Shown here in pieces: positions 32,538 to 40,940 of a DNA stretch of 48,520 nt. Numbering within the stretch: position 1 is the stretch's first letter; each line of letters begins with the position of its first letter. The notes under the pieces are model-generated. The model was not told the origin of the DNA. It saw only the letters and a list, made by a program, of their open reading frames with translations, and made no database searches. Source of the DNA: Pseudonocardia sp. (GTDB lineage Bacteria > Actinomycetota > Actinomycetes > Mycobacteriales > Pseudonocardiaceae); the NCBI RefSeq assembly GCF_025965585.1, contig NZ_JAOPWR010000364.1, positions 1 to 48,520 of the forward strand, read 5' to 3'. The position numbers and the translations under genes were made by a program.

Positions 32538-33305
32538 TCAGGGCGTCCACCGGCGGAAACCACCCTCCGCGTCCACCACCTGACCGGTGATCGTCGCCGC
32601 GTCCGGCCCGAGCAACAGCGCCACCACGGCCGCCGCCTCCGCGGGGGCGTTCCAGCGTCCGCGCGGCATGTGCCGTTGCACGAACGCGTCCAGCTCCGGC
32701 CCGGCCCAGCCGGTGTCTGTCGGGCCCGGGTTGACGCAGTTGACGGTGATGCCCCGGTCCGCGAGCCCGTCGGCGAGGGAGGCCGTGAGCTGGTGCAGCG
32801 CGCCCTTCGTGGCGATGTAGGGGATCTCGTCGGGCATCGGGCCGCGGTGCTGCCCGGAGGTGAACAGCACCACCCGGCCGTGCTCCCCGCGGAACTGCGC
32901 CGCGAACGCCTGCACCAGCAGCAGCGAGGCCCGGACGTTCACCGCCCAGGTCCGGTCCAGCTGCTCGGCGGTGATCTCGGCGAGAAGGCCGTTCTGGCTG
33001 CGGGCGTGGTTGACGACCAGCGTGTCGAGCGCCCCGAACCGCTCGACGGCCGCTGCCACGAGAGCCGCGGGCGCGGCCGGGTCCCCGAGGTCGGCGGACG
33101 CGTGCGCGAGCTGCGCTCCCTCGCCACCCAGCTCGACCAGCACGCCGTCGACGCCGCCGGGATCGGCGCCCCACGGCTCGGTGGCGTCGTAGGGGTGAAA
33201 GGAGTGGGCGAACACCCGGTGGCCGTCGTCGAGCAGCCGCCGCGCGATGGCGAACCCGATGCCCTTTCGGCGGCTGACCCCGGTGACGAGCGCGGTACGG
33301 ATCAC
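32538..33305 (-). CDS. Short-chain dehydrogenase/reductase
   Basis: A 255-residue SDR with an atypical cofactor loop TGVSRRKGIG (residues 9-18), NHARSQNG near 99, and catalytic Ser150, Tyr163 and Lys167. The end reads DAEGGFRRW as in 3-oxoacyl reductase-like enzymes. GTG 33305 directly begins the first beta strand; in-frame codons further upstream belong to a shadow of the flavin reductase. It sits ten bases after the reductase stop and is probably the last gene of the 34690-32538 transcript. The substrate is unknown. Confidence 0.8.
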   Translation of the reverse strand: MIRTALVTGVSRRKGIGFAIARRLLDDGHRVFAHSFHPYDATEPWGADPGGVDGVLVELGGEGAQLAHASADLGDPAAPAALVAAAVERFGALDTLVVNHARSQNGLLAEITAEQLDRTWAVNVRASLLLVQAFAAQFRGEHGRVVLFTSGQHRGPMPDEIPYIATKGALHQLTASLADGLADRGITVNCVNPGPTDTGWAGPELDAFVQRHMPRGRWNAPAEAAAVVALLLGPDAATITGQVVDAEGGFRRWTP

Positions 33306-33315
33306 GCGGTGATCC

Positions 33316-34044
33316 TCACCCCGACGGGCCGAAGCGCTCCACCCGGATAGCACCCACCGGCACGCCGGCCTGCTCCAGGACGGCGGTGGCGGCGTCGGCG
33401 AAGGCAGGCGACCCGCACACGTAGACGACCTGGTCACCGGTCACGAGCGGGGCCACGTCGTCGACGGTGAGCCGGCCGACCGGTCGCGTGGTGCCGGGCG
33501 GGGCCTCGCGGGTCCAGACGACCGTGGTCTCGGGGCCGGGCAGTTCGTCGGCGTAGTAGAGGTCCGCGGGCGTGCGGGCCGAGACGAGGAGCCGGACCAG
33601 GTCGCGGCGGCCCGACCGCCGGCCCTCGCGCAGCATCGCCATCAGCGGCACGACGCCGGACCCGCCGCCCACCAGCAGCGCGGGGGTGTCGCCCGCCCAC
33701 GCGAAGAACCCGCCGATCGGCCCGCGCACCTCCAGTTCGTCGCCGGGCTGCACGACGTCGTGCAGGAACTCCGAGACCTCGCCGTCGTCGAGCTTCTCGA
33801 CGGTCAGCTCGATCTCGCCGGTCTCGTCGGGGGCCGAGGCCACCGAGTACGACCGCTGCGCCGTGTAGCCGTCGGGGGCGGTCAGGCGCAGCACGTAGTA
33901 CTGCCCGGCCACGTGGACGCGCGGCTCGGGCAGTGCGAGGCGGAACGTCTTGGCGCGCGGTGTCTCGTCACGGACCGCCACGACCCGCGCGTTCTGCCAG
34001 CGCAGCGTCTTGCGGTGGGTGGTGCCACCCGGAGTGACGGTCAC
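33316..34044 (-). CDS. FAD/NAD(P)-binding ferredoxin reductase-like protein
   Basis: The 242-residue protein has the FNR fold: FAD site RSYSVASAP (about residues 64-72) and NAD(P) site GGGSGVVPLMAMLR (about 126-139), ending in VYVCGSPAFA. It has no 2Fe-2S domain of its own. GTG 34044 has GGAGG seven bases before it. It lies just after the sulfite-oxidase-like gene, a common actinobacterial pair in which the flavoprotein may pass electrons to or from the molybdoenzyme. Confidence 0.85.
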   Translation of the reverse strand: MTVTPGGTTHRKTLRWQNARVVAVRDETPRAKTFRLALPEPRVHVAGQYYVLRLTAPDGYTAQRSYSVASAPDETGEIELTVEKLDDGEVSEFLHDVVQPGDELEVRGPIGGFFAWAGDTPALLVGGGSGVVPLMAMLREGRRSGRRDLVRLLVSARTPADLYYADELPGPETTVVWTREAPPGTTRPVGRLTVDDVAPLVTGDQVVYVCGSPAFADAATAVLEQAGVPVGAIRVERFGPSG

Positions 34045-34081
34045 GATGCCGCCTCCGCGGGAACGACCACGTCGGCCGGCA

Positions 34082-34690
34082 TCAGTCGCCCTGGTAGCGC
34101 TGCTCGGTCCAGGGGTCGCCGCGGTCGTGGTAGCCGTTGCGCTCCCAGAAGCCCTGCTCGTCGTGGTCGAGCAGGCGCAGGCCGGACACCCACTTGGCGC
34201 TCTTCCAGAAGTACAGGTGCGGCACGATCATCCGGGCCGGTCCGCCGTGCTCGGTGGTGAGCGGCTTGCCGTCGGCGTCCCAGACCACCCACGCCTTGCC
34301 GTCCGTGACGTCGGCCAGCGGCAGGTTGGTGGTGTAGCCCGTGTGCGAGACGGCCACGACGTGCGTGGTGGTGGGCAGCACGCCGGCCGCGTCGAGCAGG
34401 ACGTCCACCGAGACGCCGTCGAAGGTCATGCCGAGCTTCGACCACGTGGTGACGCAGTGGATGTCGCCGGCGTAGCGCGAGCGGGGGAGCGCGTGGATCT
34501 CGTCCCAGGTCCACGTGGTCTCGCGCTCGACGAGCCCCTCGACCGTGAACGTCCAGCGGTCGGTGCCGATCCGCGGCGTGGCCTCGGCGTGCAGCACCGG
34601 CCAGTCGTCACGGGCGTCGTACTGCCCCGGGGGCAGCCGTGGATCGCGGTCGCGACGGCGCCCGGTGAAGCCCCTCGTGATGCCAGCCAT
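34082..34690 (-). CDS. Sulfite-oxidase-like molybdopterin oxidoreductase (YuiH type)
   Basis: A 202-residue single-domain member of the sulfite oxidase molybdopterin family. Cys79 in GDIHCVTTWSKLG is the expected molybdenum ligand, and GGPARMIVPHLYFWKSAKW is the conserved cofactor-side stretch. It lacks a heme domain, a dimerisation domain and a signal peptide, so it is likely cytoplasmic. The substrate of this short class is not established. ATG 34690 begins MAGITRGFTGRR; the flavin reductase follows after 37 bases. Confidence 0.85.
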   Translation of the reverse strand: MAGITRGFTGRRRDRDPRLPPGQYDARDDWPVLHAEATPRIGTDRWTFTVEGLVERETTWTWDEIHALPRSRYAGDIHCVTTWSKLGMTFDGVSVDVLLDAAGVLPTTTHVVAVSHTGYTTNLPLADVTDGKAWVVWDADGKPLTTEHGGPARMIVPHLYFWKSAKWVSGLRLLDHDEQGFWERNGYHDRGDPWTEQRYQGD

Positions 34691-34728
34691 GACGCTCCCA
34701 AGCCGATCGGCGGCCCGTTCATTCCGCG

Positions 34729-35295
34729 CTACTCCGCGCGCTTGCGCGCCCGCCGCAGCCGGTCGAGATCGCCGTCGGAGAGCGCGGTCCAGAAGCGTAG
34801 CGCCGCGTGCTCCATCTCCAGTCCCAGCTCGAGTGTGATCATGCGCGGTTCGGCGTCGTGGTCGCCGCCGAACCGCTCGACCATCCCGTCGTAGACGGCG
34901 ATGCGATGCCGGTGCTGACGGATCTGCTCGGCGGCCAGCGCCGCCACGTTGCCCGGGGCGCCGACCTCGTTGAAGAACAGCTTGAGCTCGGCGATGTCGC
35001 GCATCTGGAAGTGCTCGTCGGTGGCGGAGGCGAGCCAGTCGCGCAGCGCGTCGCGGCCGGCCCCGGTGATCGAGTAGGTCTTGCGGCGGCGGCCGGTGTC
35101 CTCCACCGACAGCGCGAGCAGCCCGAGATCGGCCAGCCGGTCGGGCTCGGAGTACAGCTGCGCGTGCGGGAAGTGCCAGAAGTAGCCCACGGAGTGCCCG
35201 ACGGCCCGCTTCAGGTCGTACGGCGTGGACGGGCCGCGCAGCGCAATCATGCCCAGCACCACGTAGGACGTGGTGGAGAGCCGCACCTCGGTCAC
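34729..35295 (-). CDS. PadR-family transcriptional regulator
   Basis: A 188-residue PadR protein: N-terminal winged helix (TTSYVVLGMIALRGPSTPYDLKR, LYSEPDRLADLGLL, RRRKTYSITGAGRDALRDWL) and a C-terminal helical dimerisation part (about 100-185). It is divergent from the acyl-CoA synthetase/molybdenum hydroxylase operon with two inverted repeats in between, the usual local repressor layout. GTG start. PadR proteins often respond to phenolic or related acids; the ligand here is likely the substrate of the operon or its CoA ester. Confidence 0.88.
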   Translation of the reverse strand: MTEVRLSTTSYVVLGMIALRGPSTPYDLKRAVGHSVGYFWHFPHAQLYSEPDRLADLGLLALSVEDTGRRRKTYSITGAGRDALRDWLASATDEHFQMRDIAELKLFFNEVGAPGNVAALAAEQIRQHRHRIAVYDGMVERFGGDHDAEPRMITLELGLEMEHAALRFWTALSDGDLDRLRRARKRAE

Positions 35296-35303
35296 GAGGT
35301 GGG

Positions 35304-35323
35304 ATCGTACGGGTACGGACGGT
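35304..35323. promoter_or_regulatory. Imperfect operator copy near the padR start
   Basis: ATCGTACG-GGTA-CGGACGGT is a diverged form of the perfect palindrome at 35354: each half matches 7 of 8 bases but the spacer is 4 rather than 3. Its centre is about 50 bases (near five helical turns) from the other, and it lies just upstream of the padR GTG, which would allow autoregulation. Confidence 0.45.
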
Positions 35324-35342
35324 CCGATCGGGATCGTTCGTC

Positions 35343-35372
35343 TTGCGTGTCATACCGTACGCACCGTACGGT
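35343..35372 (+). promoter_or_regulatory. Promoter and perfect 19-base operator of the molybdenum hydroxylase operon
   Basis: TTGCGT (35343-35348) and TACGGT (35367-35372) with an 18-base spacer form a plausible promoter. Overlying the spacer and -10 is the perfect inverted repeat ACCGTACG-CAC-CGTACGGT (35354-35372). A protein bound there must exclude RNA polymerase, so this is a repression site, presumably for the adjacent PadR. Confidence 0.7.
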
Positions 35373-35406
35373 CTGATTCAGATGGTGAGAGGTGGACGGA
35401 GGCTCC

Positions 35407-36909
35407 ATGGACGTGGCGACGACGCTGACCTGGGCTGCGGAGCGTTACCCGCACCGCCGGGCGGTGGGCGGTGCGGGTCGGCACCTGACCTACCGCGCGT
35501 GGGACGCGCGGACCAACCAGCTCGCCCGCGTGCTGGCGGCCGCGGGGGTCGGTCGCGGCGACCGCGTCGCGCTCGCGCTCGCCGGTGGCGAGCCCCTCGC
35601 CAGCCTGCATCTCGCCGTGCAGAAGCTGGGTGCGGTCTCGGTGCCGCTGTCCACCCGCTTCGGCCCCGAGGAGCTCCGCTACTGCATCGACGACGCGGCA
35701 GCCATGCTGGTCGTGGCCGACGAGGCCAACGCCGCGCGCGTCGCCGCCGCGGGGTCGGACCCCCGTTCCGTCACCGAGCTCGACGCCCTGGCCGAGCGGG
35801 AGTCCGACGCGGTCGTGCCCGGTGGGCCGGGCGAGGACGACACGAGTGTGATGCTCTACACGTCGGGCACCACCGGGAAGCCCAAGGGCGTGCCGCGCAG
35901 CCACCGCGCCGAGCACTCCGCGGCCGTCGCGCACGCCGTGCAGTCGCAGGCCCGCAACGGCGAGACCGTGCTCGGCGTCATGCCGATGTTCCACACGATG
36001 GGCCTGCGGACGCTGCTGGCCAGCATCGTCGTCGGCGGCACCTGGGTGGGCCAGCCCGCGTTCGACGCCGAGGAGTCGGCCGAGCTGATCGTCGCCGAGG
36101 GCGTGTCGTCGCTCTACCTCGTGCCCACCATCTACTGGTCGCTGCTGCGCACCAGCTGCTTCGAGCGCGCGCCGCAGCTCGACCACCTCGCCTACGCGGG
36201 TGCCGCCATGACCCCCGCGCTGGCCGAGCAGCTCGTCGAGGCCGTGTCGCCCACGGCGTTCGTCAACCACTTCGGGAGCACCGAGATCTACACATTCACG
36301 ATCGGCCCGGACGTGGCCGCGAAGCCCGGATCGGCCGGCCGCGCCGGGGTGTTCTCCCGAGTGCGGCTCGTGACCCCCGAGGTCGGGGCCCCGACGGACG
36401 CGCTCGTCGCCCCGGGTGAACAGGGCCAGGTGATCGTCTCGATGCAGAGCCCGGAGGCGTTCGCGGGCTACTGGCAGCGCCCCGACGCCGACGCCAAGGC
36501 CATCCACGACGGCTGGTACTACACCGGCGACCTCGCCGTCGCGGACGAGGACGGCGACCTCTGGGTGGCCGGGCGCGTCGACGACATGATCAATTCCGGT
36601 GGGGAGAACATCTACCCCGACGAGATCGAGGCCGCGCTGATCCGCTGCCCCGAGATCGACGACGTGTGCGTGGTGGGGATGCCCGACGAGCGCTGGGGCC
36701 ACGCGGTCACGGCGTTCGTGGTGCCGGTCCGCGGCCTCGACCCCATCGCCGCGGCCGAGAAGACGGCGGCCTACGCACGCGAGGTGCTGCCGTCGCTCAA
36801 GCGCCCGAAGCGCGTGATCGCCGTACGGGAGATCCCGCGCTCCGGCGTCGGCAAGACGCTGCGCCGCACACTGGTGGCCGGTGACTACGAAGGGCTGGCC
36901 AATGCCTGA
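35407..36909 (+). CDS. Acyl-CoA synthetase (AMP-forming), HmfD-like by context
   Basis: A 500-residue adenylate-forming ligase. Motifs are VMLYTSGTTGKPKGVPRSH (about 149-167), NHFGSTEIYTF, YYTGDLAVADEDGDLWVAGR and the C-terminal GVGKTLRR lysine region. It would activate a carboxylic acid with ATP and CoA before hydroxylation. Size and class fit 2-furoyl-CoA synthetase, but also many aryl- or acyl-CoA ligases. ATG 35407 follows GGAGG by four bases; a GTG at 35392 is in frame but not needed. It overlaps the next gene by eight bases and leads the operon. Confidence 0.85.
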   Translation: MDVATTLTWAAERYPHRRAVGGAGRHLTYRAWDARTNQLARVLAAAGVGRGDRVALALAGGEPLASLHLAVQKLGAVSVPLSTRFGPEELRYCIDDAAAMLVVADEANAARVAAAGSDPRSVTELDALAERESDAVVPGGPGEDDTSVMLYTSGTTGKPKGVPRSHRAEHSAAVAHAVQSQARNGETVLGVMPMFHTMGLRTLLASIVVGGTWVGQPAFDAEESAELIVAEGVSSLYLVPTIYWSLLRTSCFERAPQLDHLAYAGAAMTPALAEQLVEAVSPTAFVNHFGSTEIYTFTIGPDVAAKPGSAGRAGVFSRVRLVTPEVGAPTDALVAPGEQGQVIVSMQSPEAFAGYWQRPDADAKAIHDGWYYTGDLAVADEDGDLWVAGRVDDMINSGGENIYPDEIEAALIRCPEIDDVCVVGMPDERWGHAVTAFVVPVRGLDPIAAAEKTAAYAREVLPSLKRPKRVIAVREIPRSGVGKTLRRTLVAGDYEGLANA

Positions 36910-39316
36910 CTGGACCCCGTCGCGCATCGAGGACGCCCCGCTCGTCAGCGGCAACGGCCGCTTCCTCGACGACGTCGACCCGCTGCCCGGCACGCTGACC
37001 GCGACCGTCGTGCGCTCCACGCAGCCGCACGCCCGGATCCGCTCGGTCGATCTCTCCCGCGCCCGCGCCCACCCCGGCGTCGCCGCCGTGATCGGCCCGG
37101 ACGAGGTGCTCGCCGCGCTGCGACCGTTCCCGCTCTCCACGGGCGCCCCGATGCACTACTTCCCGACCGGCACCGACAAGGTGCGCTTCGTCGGGGAGCC
37201 GGTGGCCGTGGTGGTCGCGTCCGACCGCTACACCGCAGAGGACGCCGCCGAGCTCGTGGCGATCGACTACGAGCCCCTCGACGTGGTGATCGGGGCCCGT
37301 GCCGCGCTGGCCGAGGACGCCCCGCTGCTGCACGAGGCCGCCGGGTCGAACGTCGCCACCGACCGGACGTTCTCGTTCGGCGGGGTGGACGAGGCCTTCG
37401 AGAAGGCCGCCCACGTCGTCGAGGGCGAGTACGACTTCCCGCGCTACTCCTCGGTGCCGATGGAGTGCTACTCCGTCATCGCGCACTGGCGGTCACACGA
37501 GGGAGGGGCGGACCAGGTCGAGGCCTGGGCCAACTTCCACGGGCCCTTCACGATGGTGCCGGTCATGGCCGGGGCGCTGGGCATCCCCACCTCCGCGCTG
37601 CGCCTGCACGTGCCCGCCGACATCGGCGGCAGCTTCGGCATCAAGGCCGGCATCTACCCCTACGTCGTGCTGATGGCGTTGGCCAGCAAGCACTCCGGCA
37701 CACCCGTGCGCTGGACCGAGGACCGCGTCGAGCACCTCCTGGCCAGCTCGTCGGGTGCCGACCGCGCCATGCGGTTCGCGGCGGCCGTCGACGCGGACGG
37801 CGCGATCACGGCGCTGAAGACCGACCTCGTCGACAACGTCGGGGCGTACCTGCGCCCGCCGGAGCCGTCCACGCTCTACCGCTGCTTCGGCAACATCACC
37901 GGCCCGTACCGCATCCCGGCTGTCGAGATCCGGGCTCGTGCGGTGGTCACCAACGAGATGCCGACGGGGCTCAACCGCGGCTTCGGTGGCCAGCAGCTCT
38001 ACTTCGGCCTCGAGCGCCTCATGGACGCCGTCGCGGGCGCCACCGGGCTGGACGTGCTGGAGGTCCGGCGCCGCAACCTCATCGCGGGCTTCCCGCACGA
38101 GACGGCCACCGGCGGCGTCTACGACTCGGGCGACTACGCCGCCGCTGTCGACCTCGCCGTCAAGAACGCCGACATGGACGAGCTGCGCGGCCGCCAGGAG
38201 GCCGCCCGTGCCGACGGCGCGTTCTACGGCATCGGCGTGGGGCTGGTGGTCGACCCGTCGGGCACGAACATCGGTTACGTCGGCCTCGCCACCCCTGCCG
38301 AGGACCGCAAGCCCGGGCGTGACAAGTCCGGCTCCACCGAGCACGTCCGGATCTCCGTGGACGTGCAGGGCATCGTCACCGTGATGCTCGGATCGGTGCC
38401 GCAGGGCCAGGGCCACGCCACGGTCGCCCGGCAGGTGGCGGCGCAGCGACTCGGGCTGCCGGTGGACAAGGTCCGCGTGGTGGTCGACATGGACACCTCC
38501 ACCACCCCATGGACGGTCACGTCCGGCAGCTACTCCTCCCGTTTCGCGCCGCTCGTCACGAGCGCCGTGGTGCAGGCGGCCGACCGGATCGCGACCACGA
38601 TCCGCGCCGCCGCGTCGACGATGCTGGACGCGTCCCCCGAGGACCTGGAGCTCGTCGACGGCACCGTGCGCGCCCCCGACGGCACGTCGGTGCAGTTCCG
38701 GCACGCCGCCGGCGTCGTGCACTGGGACCCCACGTCGCTGCCCGAGGGCACCAGCGCCAGGCTCTACGAGGAGGCGGCGTTCACCCCGCGCGAGACGCGT
38801 GCGGCGACGCAGGACGACAAGATCAACTCGTCGCTCTGCTACGGCTTCGTCGCCGAGATCGTCGCGGTGCGGATCGACCCGGACACCCTCGAGATCAGCA
38901 TCGACCGCGTCTCCTCGGTGCACGACGCCGGCACGGTGCTCAACCAGCAGCTCCTCGACGGCCAGGTGCACGGCGCGCTCGTCCACGCGCTGGGCGGGGC
39001 GATGTACGAGGAGTTCACCTACGCGCCGTCGGGCCAGCCGACGTCGGGCACGTTCCTCGACTACCTGTGCCCCACGAGCGCGGAGATCGGGTACGACCTG
39101 CGCGCCGACCACGTCGTCAGCCCCTCGCCGCTCACCCCGCTGGGCGCGAAGGGCTGCGGCGAGGGATCGTCGATGAGCTTCCCCGTGGCGTTCGCGAACG
39201 CCGTGGCGGACGCACTGGCGCCCCGGGGCGTCGACATCACCAGCCTCCCGCTGCACGGCGAGGTGCTCCACCAACTGCTCACCACCACACCTGAGGAGAA
39301 GACAGCATGGCGCTGA
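36902..39316 (+). CDS. Molybdenum hydroxylase large subunit (xanthine dehydrogenase family), HmfA-like by context
   Basis: The 804-residue molybdopterin subunit has the family layout: an N-terminal a/b hammerhead (VSGNGRFLDDV, FVGEPVAVVVASD) and the molybdenum-binding part with IGGSFGIKAG, GLNRGFGGQQ, GSVPQGQGHATVARQ and GAKGCGEGSS, where the Glu is the expected active-site base. Such enzymes hydroxylate a ring or CoA thioester with water. With the FAD and 2Fe-2S subunits encoded downstream it makes a complete three-subunit enzyme; the co-operonic CoA ligase suggests a CoA-ester substrate such as 2-furoyl-CoA. The final substrate is inferred. Confidence 0.9.
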   Translation: MPDWTPSRIEDAPLVSGNGRFLDDVDPLPGTLTATVVRSTQPHARIRSVDLSRARAHPGVAAVIGPDEVLAALRPFPLSTGAPMHYFPTGTDKVRFVGEPVAVVVASDRYTAEDAAELVAIDYEPLDVVIGARAALAEDAPLLHEAAGSNVATDRTFSFGGVDEAFEKAAHVVEGEYDFPRYSSVPMECYSVIAHWRSHEGGADQVEAWANFHGPFTMVPVMAGALGIPTSALRLHVPADIGGSFGIKAGIYPYVVLMALASKHSGTPVRWTEDRVEHLLASSSGADRAMRFAAAVDADGAITALKTDLVDNVGAYLRPPEPSTLYRCFGNITGPYRIPAVEIRARAVVTNEMPTGLNRGFGGQQLYFGLERLMDAVAGATGLDVLEVRRRNLIAGFPHETATGGVYDSGDYAAAVDLAVKNADMDELRGRQEAARADGAFYGIGVGLVVDPSGTNIGYVGLATPAEDRKPGRDKSGSTEHVRISVDVQGIVTVMLGSVPQGQGHATVARQVAAQRLGLPVDKVRVVVDMDTSTTPWTVTSGSYSSRFAPLVTSAVVQAADRIATTIRAAASTMLDASPEDLELVDGTVRAPDGTSVQFRHAAGVVHWDPTSLPEGTSARLYEEAAFTPRETRAATQDDKINSSLCYGFVAEIVAVRIDPDTLEISIDRVSSVHDAGTVLNQQLLDGQVHGALVHALGGAMYEEFTYAPSGQPTSGTFLDYLCPTSAEIGYDLRADHVVSPSPLTPLGAKGCGEGSSMSFPVAFANAVADALAPRGVDITSLPLHGEVLHQLLTTTPEEKTAWR

Positions 39317-40086
39317 AGGGCGGAGAGGTCCTGCTGGACCACAGCGAGGACGGGCGCATCGCGTACCTGACGCTCTCGCACGGCAAGTTCACGGTGGTCA
39401 CCTGGGAGATGCGCCAGCTCGTGGCGGACCGGTTCGCCGAGATCGACGCCGACCCGCAGGTGCGCGTCGTCGTGGTCAAGTCGGACGGCGAGCACTTCAC
39501 GAGCGGCGGCGACATCGCCGGGTTCATGGAGGTCGACCCCATCGACTTCACCGACCTCGGCCACAACGTCACCGCGCCCGCGCGCAGCGCGAAGCCGGTG
39601 ATCGCCGCGATCGACGGCTACTGCTTCGGCGTCGGGTGCGAGATGGCGCTGTCGTGCGACATCCGCCTCGGCACCCCGCGCACCCAGTTCGCGCTGCCGG
39701 AGATGAACCTGGGCATGATCCCCGGCTCCGGCGGCACGCAGCGCCTGTCGCGGCTGATCGGGCTCTCGCGCGCGAAGTTCCACATCATGACCGCGACGCG
39801 GATCCAGTCCCAGCAGGCGCTGGACTGGGGCATCCTCGCCGAGGTCCACGAGGACCGCGCCTCGCTCTACGCGGCCACCGACGCGCTCGCCGCGAAGATG
39901 GCCAACTTCTCGCCGGCCGCGCAGCGCACCGCCAAGGAGGTGCTGGACAAGGGCATCGACGGCCCGCTGTACACCGGCATCGACCTGGAGCGGAAGGCCT
40001 ACGCGATGCTGCGCTCCACGCAGGACTTCGCCGAGGGCGTCAAGGCGTTCGGCGAGAAGCGGAAGCCGGAGTTCACGGGACGATGA
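39307..40086 (+). CDS. Enoyl-CoA hydratase/isomerase family protein (crotonase), HmfE-like by context
   Basis: A 259-residue crotonase: HFTSGGDIAGF forms the first oxyanion loop, AIDGYCFGVGCEMALSCDIRLG the second, and NLGMIPGSGGTQRLSRLIG follows. One of the two usual catalytic Glu residues is kept in the PEMNLGMIPGSGG context. Within the furoate pathway the crotonase acts as a 2-oxoglutaryl-CoA hydrolase; elsewhere it could be a hydratase. The ATG overlaps the end of the large subunit gene by ten bases and follows GAGGAGAA. Confidence 0.88.
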   Translation: MALKGGEVLLDHSEDGRIAYLTLSHGKFTVVTWEMRQLVADRFAEIDADPQVRVVVVKSDGEHFTSGGDIAGFMEVDPIDFTDLGHNVTAPARSAKPVIAAIDGYCFGVGCEMALSCDIRLGTPRTQFALPEMNLGMIPGSGGTQRLSRLIGLSRAKFHIMTATRIQSQQALDWGILAEVHEDRASLYAATDALAAKMANFSPAAQRTAKEVLDKGIDGPLYTGIDLERKAYAMLRSTQDFAEGVKAFGEKRKPEFTGR

Positions 40087-40940
40087 AGGCTGCTCCGTTC
40101 GCGTACGTCCGCCCGGCGGCGCTCGACGACGTGCTCGCCGAGCTGGCCGACGGGAACGGAAAGGTCCTGGCCGGCGGCCAGTCGCTGGTGCCCGTGCTGG
40201 CCATGCGGCTGGGCCGTCCGGCCACGCTGGTCGACATCGGCTCGGTCGCCGAGCTCGGCTCGCTCGACCGCGGCGCCGAGGTCGTCCGCGTCGGCGCCGG
40301 CGTCCGCCAGCGGCGGCTGGAACGGTCCGCCGAGGCGGGTGCCGTGCCGCTGCTGGGCCTGGCCCTGCCGTTCGTCGGGCACCGGGAGCTGCGCAGCCGC
40401 GGCACCGTCTGCGGCAGCCTCGCGCACGCCGACCCGGCCGCCGAGCTGCCCGCCGTCGCCTCCTGCCTGGGGGCGACGCTGGAGATCGCCGGGCCCGGCG
40501 GCCGGCGGCGCGTGCCCGCGAAGGAGTTCTTCGTCGGCGCGATGACCACGGGTGTCACGCCCGAGGAGGTGCTCGTCGGCGTCGAGTTCCCGGTCGCCGG
40601 GGCGGGGGAGGGCTTCGGCTTCGGCGAGATCGCCCGCCGCCACGGCGACTTCGCCCTCGCCGGCGTCGTCACCCGCGTGCGGGTCGGCGGCGACGGGGCC
40701 GTGACCGATGCGCGGCTGACCGGCTTCGGCATCTCCGACCGCCCGGTCACGTCCGACGTCACGTCGTGGCTGCAGGACACCACCGACGAGCAGAGGCTCC
40801 GGGCGGCGACGCGGGAGCTCGCGGAGCAGGTCGTCGACACCGGTGGCGACAGCCACGGCTCCAGGGGCTACCGGCGCCGCCTGTTCTCCGTCCTGGCCGC
40901 ACGAGAACTGGCGAACGCCGCGAGGAAGGCACGCGCATGA
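40083..40940 (+). CDS. Molybdenum hydroxylase FAD-binding medium subunit, HmfB-like by context
   Basis: A 285-residue CoxM/CutM-type flavoprotein. KVLAGGQSLVPVLAMRL is the first FAD loop, and RSRGTVCGSLAHADPAAELP is the second. It carries electrons from the Fe-S subunit to the final acceptor. ATG 40083 lies in an ATGA overlap with the crotonase stop; its own stop overlaps the next ATG. Confidence 0.92.
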   Translation: MKAAPFAYVRPAALDDVLAELADGNGKVLAGGQSLVPVLAMRLGRPATLVDIGSVAELGSLDRGAEVVRVGAGVRQRRLERSAEAGAVPLLGLALPFVGHRELRSRGTVCGSLAHADPAAELPAVASCLGATLEIAGPGGRRRVPAKEFFVGAMTTGVTPEEVLVGVEFPVAGAGEGFGFGEIARRHGDFALAGVVTRVRVGGDGAVTDARLTGFGISDRPVTSDVTSWLQDTTDEQRLRAATRELAEQVVDTGGDSHGSRGYRRRLFSVLAARELANAARKARA

